From assembly GCA_029565675.1 (NCBI GenBank), contig JAKQNP010000032.1, forward strand, positions 62,001-126,000: DNA of 64,000 nt, in the 5' to 3' direction. The number at the start of each line of letters is the position of its first letter. Position 1 is the stretch's first letter. The notes beneath the pieces are model-generated. The model saw nothing but the letters and a program-made list of their open reading frames with translations, was not told where the DNA came from and ran no database searches. The translations under genes were made by a program, and so were the position numbers. This document shows positions 27,216-34,623 of the stretch, one piece after another. The stretch comes from a bacterium. Its GTDB lineage: Bacteria > Zhuqueibacterota > Zhuqueibacteria > Residuimicrobiales > Oceaniaggregativiventaceae.

Positions 27216-27791
27216 ATGGACCCATCCAATTCAAATCTCATCCATGCTGCTCTGAATGGCGATCAACAAGCCTATAAAGAGATCGTCAACCGATTTTACG
27301 GAAAAATTTTTGCCCTGGTTTTGCGCATGGTGAAAAACCGCCAGGAAGCTGAGGATTTGACCCAGGAGACTTTTATCAAAGCCTTCAATTCCCTGGCAAC
27401 CTTCAATTCCGAGTATGCTTTTTCCACCTGGTTGTACAAAATCGCTGCCAATACCTGCATTGATCATTTTCGCAAAAAACGGCTGCTCACCTTTCCTCTG
27501 GACAATCCGATCACCATGCAGGACAGCGAGATGCAACGGGAATACCCGGATCAGCAAGAGCCCGAACCTGACAATCGGTTGATCAACAAAGAGCGCACCA
27601 CCATAATCGAGGATGCCATATCATCGCTGCCGGCCAAGTATCGCCAGGTGATCATCCTGCGCCACAAACGCGACAAATCATATGAAGAAATTGCGGAAGA
27701 GTTGGCTTTGCCGTTGGGGACGGTCAAGGTACGCATCTTTCGCGCCCGAGAGATGTTAAAAAAAGCTTTGCGCGACCAATTGCGCGGTTAA
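27216..27791 (+). CDS. ECF-type RNA polymerase sigma factor
   Basis: 191 aa from ATG 27216 (MDPSNSNLIHAALNGDQ); the frame is open to 27162, but that part lies over the candidate promoter. Region 2: EIVNRFYGKIFALVLRMV, EAEDLTQETFIKAF and FSTWLYKIAANTCIDHFRKK. An acidic linker, then region 4: LPAKYRQVIILRHKRDKSYEE and LPLGTVKVRIFRAREML, the helix-turn-helix. No anti-sigma gene is adjacent: the downstream gene converges and is a secreted-lipoprotein gene, the upstream one is acpS. Target promoters unknown. Resembles the general RpoE/SigW-like branch. Confidence 0.93.
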   Translation: MDPSNSNLIHAALNGDQQAYKEIVNRFYGKIFALVLRMVKNRQEAEDLTQETFIKAFNSLATFNSEYAFSTWLYKIAANTCIDHFRKKRLLTFPLDNPITMQDSEMQREYPDQQEPEPDNRLINKERTTIIEDAISSLPAKYRQVIILRHKRDKSYEEIAEELALPLGTVKVRIFRAREMLKKALRDQLRG

Positions 27792-27814
27792 AAATACTCC
27801 GCCCTTTAGTCCTC

Positions 27815-29065
27815 TCATTCGATTTTTAGCAATATGCCATCACCAGCCTTGAAAAGCAAAAAAGTCATCCGCTCATTGCGATTTTGCGCCAAGTTCCAGA
27901 TCGTTTCTTGGGTAAACAGGCCATTTTTGCCGATTTCGATCACTTTTTTTACCGAATGAGCGAAATAAACGCGGATCTTGGCACCTCGGTCAGTGTCCTT
28001 GTTCAACAATAAGGCGTAGCGATCACCGTGTTTTGAGCGAAGGTAGCTGATCAGAATATTTTTGCCATCGATGCGGTAGATCAAAGCATCAGTGGGCAAC
28101 GGCAGGCAACCGTTGGGCAGCGGGTCGGTATGAAAAACCGCTTCCACCTGCAGTTGATTCAACACCGGAGCCAGGTGCTGCAGTTCGCTATTGATGGTCT
28201 TGACCTCATCGTAAAGCCGATTGGGCATGCCATTGTTCTGCTGGAACGCGCTCGCAGCGCGGAAGCTGAGCTTTGGCGGCGCTTGATAGGCATAATAATG
28301 CACTCCGCGAGCGCCATAGGCAAGCGCGCTGTAAATTTGCACGCGCAGATGAGAATGTTGTGGCGGAGGTTGCAGCTCTGGTGCCAAGCATTGCACCACC
28401 CCCCAGAACGGCACTTTGTAGCGGGCGCTGACCCGGTGCAACAAGTCCAGATGGGTATAACCATCTGCTCGCATTCGATAGTCGCTGTCTGACAACAACG
28501 CGCAGGTGAGTACCGCGGGACGAACGATTTCCATAAAAAGTGTCAAATAAGCAGAGTAGGATGCAACAGCGAAATCGAGCGCAACCGCATCTATGTCAGG
28601 GATAAGAAACATGGCCGGGTGGTCAGGATCGGCTTGTGCCAGTTGCTCCTGGATACGGCCGAGGCGGGGGAAATCGCGGCGCTGTGGATTGATCGCAACC
28701 AGATATCCCCAGAGGGAAGAAAACGGTCGATAATCCTGCACCGCTTCGAATACGGCGGTTTCCAAAGGCAGCTCGTCGAGCCCGGCGCGCAGCAGACGCC
28801 TATCGGTAACCAGCAATTGCAAATCGAGCGAGTCAGCCAAGGCTAGCTTTAGGCGATTTTGTTGCTGATCGCCCTCCTCGACATGGGCGATCGTAAATCC
28901 CGCAGCCCGCACCTCATTCAGCCCTTCAAAACCGCGCCCGGGCAAGAGATCGGCATACCAGACCAAAAGTGGCATCTGCGATTCCGGCTCAATAAGAGAA
29001 CAGCTTTGCAAAGTGAGGCAAAGAAACGCCGATGCCAAAACCAGGGCGCGGTGGGTAGGACGCAT
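27815..29065 (-). CDS. Lipoprotein, glycosidase-like paralogue lacking the acidic motif
   Basis: 416 aa. Signal peptide with lipobox LQSC (Cys 22), so a lipoprotein. It is a paralogue of the protein at 1026-2414: PFWGVVQCLAPE matches PFWLIVQMSESR, and VQIYSALAYGARGVHYYAY matches QVYSAIAYGAKGIVYYT, with a similar C-terminal domain (YALLLNKDTD against YLLVVNKSVD). Where the other has GYFVWDEP this one has GYLVAINP, so the presumed catalytic Glu is absent; it may bind rather than cleave glycan. Function unknown. Convergent with the ECF sigma gene, 23 bases apart. Confidence 0.65.
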   Translation of the reverse strand: MRPTHRALVLASAFLCLTLQSCSLIEPESQMPLLVWYADLLPGRGFEGLNEVRAAGFTIAHVEEGDQQQNRLKLALADSLDLQLLVTDRRLLRAGLDELPLETAVFEAVQDYRPFSSLWGYLVAINPQRRDFPRLGRIQEQLAQADPDHPAMFLIPDIDAVALDFAVASYSAYLTLFMEIVRPAVLTCALLSDSDYRMRADGYTHLDLLHRVSARYKVPFWGVVQCLAPELQPPPQHSHLRVQIYSALAYGARGVHYYAYQAPPKLSFRAASAFQQNNGMPNRLYDEVKTINSELQHLAPVLNQLQVEAVFHTDPLPNGCLPLPTDALIYRIDGKNILISYLRSKHGDRYALLLNKDTDRGAKIRVYFAHSVKKVIEIGKNGLFTQETIWNLAQNRNERMTFLLFKAGDGILLKIE

Positions 29066-29259
29066 GCCGAAACAACGCTCCTAATTTGAATGCCTATTCA
29101 GACGATTTTGTCTGTGTTTAGCCGCGGTATCATCAGAACGAAGGATAAAATACCAACGCTGGTTTAGTGTAAGATTTTATCGGGGTAAATGCAAGAAAAA
29201 ATCGGTATCCGCAAGAGTTTTCATCTGTCGCTGAAGGAGCATCTTGACCGAAAAACAAA

Positions 29260-29288
29260 TTGACAATAAAGGACAATTCGGTTACATT
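29260..29288 (+). promoter_or_regulatory. Promoter of the sugar ABC permease operon
   Basis: TTGACA (29260-29265), 17 bases, TACATT (29283-29288): a perfect -35 and a good -10. It lies inside the longest open frame and therefore argues for the later permease start at 29350. Confidence 0.7.
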
Positions 29289-29349
29289 GGTTTGTTTTGC
29301 ACAACTCGATATCACTTCACCCAAGGAAACGCGCAGAACGCGAGTGGTC

Positions 29350-30345
29350 ATGGCTGAAAAACGCAGTTTTGTCCTGGACCGGTTCCTCAAAAAAGCTGCT
29401 CCGTTCATGAGCCTGTTGCTCATGGTGGTCCTGCTCACTTTGCTTTCACCCTATTTTCTCACACTGGACAACCTCACCGCCATCGCATTGCAGATGTCGG
29501 TGGTGGCGATCATGGCTATCGGCCAAATGTTGGTGATTATTTCCGCCGGTATCGATCTGGCGGCCGGTTCGGTCATGGCGTTTTCAGGGGTTGTCGCCGC
29601 GTTGATGATGTCGCAAGGTTTTGGTATATGGCCGGCCATTATCGCCGGACTGCTGGCAGGATTGGCATGTGGTTTGTTTTCCGGTGTGCTCATCGCCAAA
29701 GGCCACCTGCCGCCCTTTATTGCCACTCTGGGGATGATGGGAATCGGCCGGGGATTGGCGTTGTTGTTGACCGGCGGCAAAGCGGTTTTTGGTTTGCCAC
29801 AATCCTTCTCGATTCTCGGCGGCGGCAGGATTGCGGATCTGGCGCCGGGCTGGATCGATCGGTTGGCCGGCGGGGTTCCCATCCCCGTTCTCTTTACCAT
29901 CGTGCTGGCAGTTGTCTTTCACCTGCTCCTGACCCGTTTGCCTTTTGGCCGGCACATCTATGCCATCGGCAGCAATCCGGCCGCTGCGAAACTCTCCGGT
30001 ATCCAGGTACCGCAAAACCTGATAAAAATCTATGCGTTGAACGGTCTGCTGTGCGGCTTTGCCGGCATCGTCAGTGCCTCGCGCCTGAGCACCGGCCAGC
30101 CGACCGCCGGTACAGGCGCCGAACTCGACGTCATCGCTGCCTGTGTCATTGGCGGCGCCAGCCTCAGCGGCGGCGAAGGCACCATCCTCGGCGCCATGAT
30201 CGGCGCCCTGATTATGGGCGTGCTGCGCAACGGCTGCAATCTTTTGGATATCCCCGATTTTTGGCAGCGGATCGCCATCGGTATCATCATCATCGCTGCA
30301 GTCTTTTCCGATCAATATCGCAAGCACCAAAACAAAAAGATCTAA
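29350..30345 (+). CDS. Sugar ABC transporter permease (RbsC/BPD_transp_2 family)
   Basis: 331 aa from ATG 29350 (MAEKRSFVLDRFLKK); the frame from 29260 would include the promoter. About 9-10 membrane segments. Family blocks: MAIGQMLVIISAGIDLAAGSV, GLLAGLACGLFSGVLIA, FGRHIYAIGSNPAAAKLSGI (the EAA-like loop contacting the ATPase), and AACVIGGASLSGGEGTILG. These permeases import pentoses, galactose or autoinducer-2-like sugars as homodimers. The binding protein follows at once. No ATPase gene is here; a fitting one lies at 38682-40202. Confidence 0.92.
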   Translation: MAEKRSFVLDRFLKKAAPFMSLLLMVVLLTLLSPYFLTLDNLTAIALQMSVVAIMAIGQMLVIISAGIDLAAGSVMAFSGVVAALMMSQGFGIWPAIIAGLLAGLACGLFSGVLIAKGHLPPFIATLGMMGIGRGLALLLTGGKAVFGLPQSFSILGGGRIADLAPGWIDRLAGGVPIPVLFTIVLAVVFHLLLTRLPFGRHIYAIGSNPAAAKLSGIQVPQNLIKIYALNGLLCGFAGIVSASRLSTGQPTAGTGAELDVIAACVIGGASLSGGEGTILGAMIGALIMGVLRNGCNLLDIPDFWQRIAIGIIIIAAVFSDQYRKHQNKKI

Positions 30346-30360
30346 GTGCGGAGAATGGCA

Positions 30361-31305
30361 ATGAAACGAATCGCTTTGCTCTTCCTTTTGCTGGCCGTGC
30401 TTTGGCTCGGCTGCGTTCAAACCACTGATCAGGTGCAAATCCTCGTTTCGCCCAAAGGACTGGTGCATTCATTCTGGTTGACCGTCAAGGCAGGCGCCGA
30501 ACAGGCCGGAAAAGAAGAAGGCGCCCGGGTGATCTGGAAAGGGCCGGCCCTGGAAACGGACATCGCCACCCAGATCAGCATTCTCGAGGATTATATCAAC
30601 AAAAAAGTCGACGCCATCGTGCTGGCCGCCTGCGACGCCAATGCCCTGATTCCGACGATCGAAAAAGCCGACGCCGCCGGCATTCCGGTCATCATCATCG
30701 ACTCGGGTGTCAACTCGGATGTGCCCAAATCGCTGGTGGCCACCGATAACATCCTGGCGGCACAGAAAGGCGCGGATGCCCTGGCCGGGTTGATCGGCGA
30801 AAAAGGCAAGGTGGCGCTGATTCCCTTTGTGCCTGGAGCGGGAACATCGGTGATGCGCGAAGAGGGATTCAAGCAGGGACTGGCAAAATATCCGAAGATC
30901 GAACTCGTGGCCGTGCAGTATTCACAAAGCGAGGTTGAACGCGCCATGTCGGTTACCGAAAACATCCTCACCGCCCACCAGGACCTGAGCGGCATCTTTG
31001 CCGCCAATGAAGCGGGAACCATCGGCTGCGCCCAGGCCGTCAAGAGCCGCGGCATGGCCGGCAAAATCAAGCTGGTCGGATTCGATGCGTCGCCGAATGA
31101 AGTGCAGGCGCTGCAAGAAGGGGTCGTGGATGCACTGATCGTGCAGAATCCCTATCAGATGGGCTACCAGGGTGTTAAAGCCGCTCTTGCTGTGCTCAAC
31201 GGCCAGAAGGTCGAACCTGTGATCGACACCGGTGTCACCGTCGTCACCCGCGACAACCTCGAGACGCCCGCAATCCAGCAGCTGCTGGCCAGCATGAATG
31301 AGTAA
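30361..31305 (+). CDS. Sugar ABC transporter periplasmic-binding lipoprotein (RbsB-like)
   Basis: 314 aa from ATG 30361 (MKRIALLFLLLAVLWLGC), with GGAG 8 bases before; ATG 30355 and GTG 30346 are in frame but closer to the ribosome site. Lipobox LWLGC, Cys 18. Type-1 periplasmic-binding fold (Peripla_BP_4): NKKVDAIVLAACDANAL, GIPVIIIDSGVNSD, IFAANEAGTIGCAQAV, KLVGFDASPNEVQAL. The ligand is probably a monosaccharide; it is not predictable here. It lies 15 bases after the permease and shares its promoter. Confidence 0.9.
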   Translation: MKRIALLFLLLAVLWLGCVQTTDQVQILVSPKGLVHSFWLTVKAGAEQAGKEEGARVIWKGPALETDIATQISILEDYINKKVDAIVLAACDANALIPTIEKADAAGIPVIIIDSGVNSDVPKSLVATDNILAAQKGADALAGLIGEKGKVALIPFVPGAGTSVMREEGFKQGLAKYPKIELVAVQYSQSEVERAMSVTENILTAHQDLSGIFAANEAGTIGCAQAVKSRGMAGKIKLVGFDASPNEVQALQEGVVDALIVQNPYQMGYQGVKAALAVLNGQKVEPVIDTGVTVVTRDNLETPAIQQLLASMNE

Positions 31306-31325
31306 AACGAGACAGGGCGGAACCT

Positions 31326-31342
31326 CGCTCCCTTTTGGAGCG
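31326..31342. repeat. Hairpin after the sugar-binding protein gene
   Basis: CGCTCC-CTTTT-GGAGCG. It is followed by TTAAAAAAA rather than a T-run, so it is not a standard intrinsic terminator on the plus strand. It may stabilise the 3' end of the permease/binding-protein message. Confidence 0.45.
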
Positions 31343-31485
31343 TTAAAAAAACGTTTCAGAACTGTTGCGTTTAAAGAAAAAAAAGGGTATTTTGATCAGG
31401 CTGAATCATTCATAAAAAAGGTAGAATCCCTACTACCCATTCAGTCGGCATCATTTGTTTCAAGTCAGGCTTTAGAACGTGTTTT

Positions 31486-31651
31486 ACCACAAAGGGTACA
31501 AAGAAAAAATTACTGTAAAAGAAAGAAAATAAAGAAGCGACAAACCAGAGTGTCGTATTTCTTTGCAGGCAATGAAAAAGTGAGTGGTGCGAAAGCAAAA
31601 ATTTAATCCGATCCGTTTTTACTCCACCTCTTTCTTTGCGTCCTTCGTGGT
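31486..31651. repeat. Imperfect inverted repeat, MITE- or REP-like
   Basis: The left arm (31486-31507) begins ACCACAAAGGGTACAAAG; the right arm (31631-31651) is the approximate reverse complement, ending CGTCCTTCGTGGT. About 17 of 21 arm positions can pair, enclosing about 125 bases without a gene. Sequences like 'ACCACGAAGGACGCAAAG' recur as dispersed intergenic repeats in unrelated bacterial genomes; that is recollection, not a search. Confidence 0.5.
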
Positions 31652-31674
31652 TTATGAATCATCAGACTTGATTG

Positions 31675-31996
31675 GTTTCGACAAACCTTTTGCTGCATCA
31701 GCAGCAAAATAAAAAATCCCGGCTCTGGGACGAATAGGGTTTCGACAAACCTTTTGCTGCATCAGCAGCAAAATCGAAAATCCCGGCTCTGGGACAAATA
31801 GGGTTTCGACAAACCTTTTGCTGTATCAGCAGCAAAATCGAAAATCCCGGCTCTGGGACGAATAGGGTTTCGACAAACCTTTTGCTGTATCAGCAGCAAA
31901 ATCAAAAATCCCGGCTCTGGGACGAATAGGGTTTCGACAAACCTTTGCTGCATCAGCAGCAAAATAAAAAAAACCTCCACCTTGGGGACGAACATG
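31675..31996 (+). repeat. Tandem 64-bp repeats resembling the tmRNA 5' end
   Basis: Five units begin with GTTTCGACAAACCTTT at 31675, 31739, 31803, 31867 and 31931. The first four are exactly 64 bp with a few substitutions; the fifth is 66 bp and merges into the tmRNA gene, whose own GTTTCGAC starts at 31997. Each junction reads TGGGACGAATAGGGTTTCGAC, matching the mature tmRNA 5' end (from 31984) at 18 of 21 positions. Each unit also encodes three possible hairpins: GGTTT-CGAC-AAACC, TTTTGCTG-CATCAG-CAGCAAAA and TCCC-GGCTCT-GGGA. Reverse frames are open through the array but are repetitive and not credible genes. Confidence 0.9.
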
Positions 31997-32352
31997 GTTT
32001 CGACGGGTCACGTGGTGGTGGTGGATGCATGCCGAGCGACCCCGGTTGACTCGTAAAAACACCCGGGAATAAACATAATTGCAGACAACTACAATTATGC
32101 CCTGGCTGCCTAACCAACGTTAGGCCGGCCACGTTCCCTGCGGGTTGTGTCTGCTGGACCTGCAGCGGAGCGCCGATCACAGCGGACTGGCCTTCGGCGT
32201 CGCCTTGCCACCGAAGGCGAGACTTTAGAGGCTGGACTCTTTACACCCTGTCTTTCGGGACGAAAGAGTCGAGATACAAAGAAAGACTAAGCATGTAGTA
32301 TTCGCCATGGCCGGTTTCTCGGACGTGGGTTCGACTCCCACCGTCTCCACCA
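31984..32352 (+). ncRNA. ssrA: Transfer-messenger RNA (tmRNA, one-piece)
   Basis: 369 nt. The 5' end GGGGACGAACATGGTTTCGAC and 3' end GTGGGTTCGACTCCCACCGTCTCCACCA form the tRNA-like domain: the GGGGAC and GTCTCC ends pair (one G-U) to make the acceptor stem, GTGGG-TTCGACT-CCCAC is the T arm, and CCA is encoded. The tag frame starts at GCA 32081 and reads ADNYNYALAA before TAA at 32111-32113, with the expected ALAA terminus. tmRNA rescues stalled ribosomes with SmpB and marks the product for proteolysis; no smpB gene is in this window. A terminator follows directly. Boundaries follow from acceptor pairing. Confidence 0.97.
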
Positions 32353-32361
32353 ATTAAAAAG

Positions 32362-32407
32362 AAACCCGTTACTTCCGGGAAACGAGCCCGGAGTGACGGG
32401 TTTTTTT
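32362..32407 (+). terminator. Intrinsic terminator of tmRNA
   Basis: AAACCCGT(TA)CTTCCGGG-AAACGAG-CCCGGAGTGACGGGTTT followed by a run of T to 32407. The long stem has a small internal mismatch. It begins 10 bases after the encoded CCA. Confidence 0.9.
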
Positions 32408-32437
32408 ATGTTGTGATGAATTTCCGGATGCAAAAAA

Positions 32438-32453
32438 TTGGCTGGCCAGCCAA
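32438..32453. promoter_or_regulatory. 16-bp perfect palindrome, possible operator
   Basis: TTGGCTGGCCAGCCAA, directly followed by a second dyad AACCG...CGGTT (to about 32473). It lies in the gene-free stretch 32408-32607 between the tmRNA terminator and the end of the UroD-family gene. The symmetric, GC-centred form resembles LacI-family operators, but no such regulator gene is in the window. Confidence 0.35.
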
Positions 32454-32607
32454 CCGACAATCAGCCGGTTTGAAGACACGCCATCAAGAACGAATTTTTA
32501 TCACATCGCAAAGTCTCTGGTAGAAGCGTATTTCGATTCTCCGGTCGGGGTAGTTATGCGCAAAACACCATGGCCAAAATCATGGCAACGCAATTATTGG
32601 GAACAGA

Positions 32608-33633
32608 TCATCCGCGAAGAATCTCTGCAAAGCCCGGCTGCTTCAGCGCCTCGTCGATAAACGCCAGCATGTTTTCCAGGGGCACGTCGCCTTCCACCGC
32701 ATGCGCCGGGGAGAGGATATATCCACCTTCGCGGCCCAGCTCGATCAGCCGGCGGGTCTCGGCCTGAACCTCCGCCGGCGTGGCATAGGGCAGGGTCCGC
32801 TGCGTCGACAATCCGCCAAAAAACGCCAGCCGGCCGCGAAAGCGGCCGATCATTGCGGCAACGTCCATGACCTCGGGTTGAAACGGATTAAAACAATTGA
32901 CGCCGATGTCGATAAGGTCGTCGAACAGTTCCTGCACGTCGCCGCAGGAATGGATGAACACGGCTTTGCCCGCCTGGTGAACAGCGGCATAGGTGCGCTT
33001 GACTTCGGGATAGATAAACTCGTGCCAGATCCGCGGGCCCATCTGCAGCCCGTGCTGCTGGCCCCAGTCGTCACCGAAATAGACCGCGTCGATATCCCAT
33101 TCCAGTGCCCTGTTGACCTGGGCGATGTTGTAATCGGCGATGGCTCGCAACAGGTCGCGGACAAAATCCGGATGGTCGTAAAAGTCGGTCATCAGGTTTT
33201 CCATGCCGCGCAGGGTCCAGGCCCGTTCATAGAGCGAAAAGCCGATCGAAAAGACCCGGTAACGATCCGGCTGCGCCGCAATCTTGCCTGACATGTCGAC
33301 AAAAAAGCGTGCATCCAGCGGATCGGGAAAAGCATATCCACCCAGTATCGGCTCAACCAGCAGCGGGCGTTCGACGTTGCCGATGTCCTTGTCAATGCTG
33401 CGGTCCCAGACGACGCCAAATGCATCCTGGAAACGGTCATCGCCGAGATCGGTAAAAAAATCGATTTCGTTTCCCAGCGACAAAAGATGGTTGTGCAACT
33501 GCAGCTCAGGATCATCGCCACCGAAATGATCGACCAGCTTTTGCCGGGCTTCCAGCGTAAAAGAAAACGACCAAGGCACATAGGGCGGTCTGGCGCCCGC
33601 TACAACTGCCGCAATCACCTCGCGTTTGGTCAT
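32608..33633 (-). CDS. Uroporphyrinogen decarboxylase (URO-D) superfamily protein
   Basis: 341 aa from ATG 33633 (MTKREVIAAVVAGARPPYVP), with AGGAGAG upstream; the frame from 33669 is less likely. Family features: YFGDDWGQQHGLQMGPRIWHEF (about 182-203, split by one helix), AVHQAGKAVFIHSCGDVQ (about 221-238) with the His/Cys of the cobalamin-methyltransferase branch, and GGYILSPAHAVEGDVPLENM near the end. It lacks the N-terminal RQAGR of true HemE, so it is not the haem enzyme. Relatives include corrinoid methyltransferases and many proteins of unknown function, often near sugar-transport genes. Confidence 0.82.
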   Translation of the reverse strand: MTKREVIAAVVAGARPPYVPWSFSFTLEARQKLVDHFGGDDPELQLHNHLLSLGNEIDFFTDLGDDRFQDAFGVVWDRSIDKDIGNVERPLLVEPILGGYAFPDPLDARFFVDMSGKIAAQPDRYRVFSIGFSLYERAWTLRGMENLMTDFYDHPDFVRDLLRAIADYNIAQVNRALEWDIDAVYFGDDWGQQHGLQMGPRIWHEFIYPEVKRTYAAVHQAGKAVFIHSCGDVQELFDDLIDIGVNCFNPFQPEVMDVAAMIGRFRGRLAFFGGLSTQRTLPYATPAEVQAETRRLIELGREGGYILSPAHAVEGDVPLENMLAFIDEALKQPGFAEILRG

Positions 33634-33686
33634 CGCTCTCTCCTGTTTAAAGAGTCGCCGGGTTCGCAATCGCCGCGCACGCGCAA

Positions 33687-33953
33687 TTAAACTGCAGCAT
33701 GGCGCCGACCCTGCTCGCGCAAAGAGGGGGTATCGAAATGAAGAGGATCCCGCGTCAGCTCCTGCTCGCCTGCAGAGTTCACGCTCCGCACCCCCACCCC
33801 CGGGCGCACCAGCGTGTTCTCAGCAGCGATTTCACCGCGCCCCGCCATGTTCGATTGGCCAACGAGCAGAAAAAGCTGGGGATAATGTGTTTTGCCACAG
33901 TGCAGCAAAACAGAAAGAACTGCGAGCACGACAAGATTACGATACTTTGCCAT
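33687..33953 (-). pseudogene. Truncated sialate O-acetylesterase-like (SASA) lipoprotein remnant
   Basis: 88 codons. Signal peptide with lipobox-like LLHC, then LFLLVGQSNMAGRGEI (about 27-42), the catalytic-Ser block of SGNH/SASA carbohydrate esterases, and RDPLHFDTP, which lies near residue 70 in intact enzymes. The frame then runs GGG-poor and stops 14 residues later, where a full protein would continue for about 200 more residues with the Asp-His part of the triad. Neither other frame restores the match between the stop and the UroD start at 33633. Most likely a decayed or deleted gene. Confidence 0.7.
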
Positions 33954-34015
33954 ACAGGGTTATTTCAGAAAATTAAATGTAAAGGTAAAAGGCGAAAGGA
34001 AAAAGGAAAAACTTG

Positions 34016-34070
34016 TTGCATTTTATTTTACAATACTTATATTATCTCCTTCCAATATTATAATAATACA
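34016..34070 (+). promoter_or_regulatory. Promoter and AT-rich dyad upstream of padR
   Basis: TTGCAT (34016-34021), 16 bases, TATATT (34038-34043). Just downstream, AATATTATAATAATA (34054-34068) contains the perfect palindrome ATTATAAT, well placed for a PadR dimer to block its own transcription. AAGGAAG then precedes the ATG at 34084. Autoregulation is typical of PadR-controlled pairs; here it is inferred. Confidence 0.5.
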
Positions 34071-34083
34071 ATAAGGAAGACCC

Positions 34084-34623
34084 ATGACCCTTTCCAATGC
34101 CGAGGCAGCTCTGCTCGGGCTGCTCGCCGAGAAACCCAGACATCCCTATGAGATCGAAAAAGAGGTGGAGCTGCGCGCCATGCGGCAATGGACCGAGCTT
34201 TCCATGTCGTCGATCTACAAACTGCTGCGCAATCTGGAAAAATCGGGAGCCGTGACCAGCCATGCGGAAATCAGCGACAACAACCGCGCCCGACGTATCT
34301 ATCGATTGACCGAGGCCGGCATGGCATTGCTGCAGGACAAGCTGCGGCAGCTCTTGCGCGAGCCCGAGTATCCAAAATGGCGCATCGACATCGCCACATC
34401 CAACATCGCCTTGTTGCCCAAAGCCGAGGCCCTTGCCTGCTTGCAGGAATACCGCGTCAATCTGCAAAAAGCCGAACAGTGCTATCGCGACCTGGCCGAT
34501 TATCTCACCTGCGCCGGCTGTCCGGGCTATCGCCAGAGCCTGGCGCAGCGGCCCATCCATCTCATTCTGGCGGAACTCGCCTGGATCGACGAATTCACCG
34601 CTCAACTCGAGGAAACACCATGA
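34084..34623 (+). CDS. PadR-family transcriptional regulator
   Basis: 179 aa. N-terminal winged helix: LSNAEAALLGLLAEKPRHPY (2-21), IEKEVELRAM, SMSSIYKLLRNLEKSG (recognition helix, about 40-55) and RRIYRLTEAGMALLQ (wing). The C-terminal half (about 85-179) is helical and serves dimerisation, as in the longer PadR-s1/Vir subfamily. These repressors usually respond to a drug or phenolic compound and control an adjacent exporter or detoxifier. The stop overlaps the start of the UvrA-like gene (ATGA), so the pair is one operon. Confidence 0.92.
   Translation: MTLSNAEAALLGLLAEKPRHPYEIEKEVELRAMRQWTELSMSSIYKLLRNLEKSGAVTSHAEISDNNRARRIYRLTEAGMALLQDKLRQLLREPEYPKWRIDIATSNIALLPKAEALACLQEYRVNLQKAEQCYRDLADYLTCAGCPGYRQSLAQRPIHLILAELAWIDEFTAQLEETP

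Noticed and set aside
31298-31606. 102-codon plus-strand frame after the sugar-binding protein gene
   Set aside because: It overlaps the end of that gene, runs through one arm of the inverted repeat, is Lys/Arg/Gln-rich by base composition and has no ribosome site.
31675-31996. Possible CRISPR array
   Set aside because: The whole 64-bp unit repeats, including the part that would be spacer; there are no unique spacers and no cas genes.
31762-32180. Minus-strand frames of 75-78 codons across the 64-bp repeats and tmRNA
   Set aside because: They are translations of repeat DNA and of a structured RNA gene; the apparent protein repeat (FDFAADTAKGLSKP) is only the 64-bp unit.
31984-32352. tmRNA as an integrative-element attachment site
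   Set aside because: No integrase gene nearby and no duplicated tmRNA 3' end downstream; the only copies are of the 5' end.
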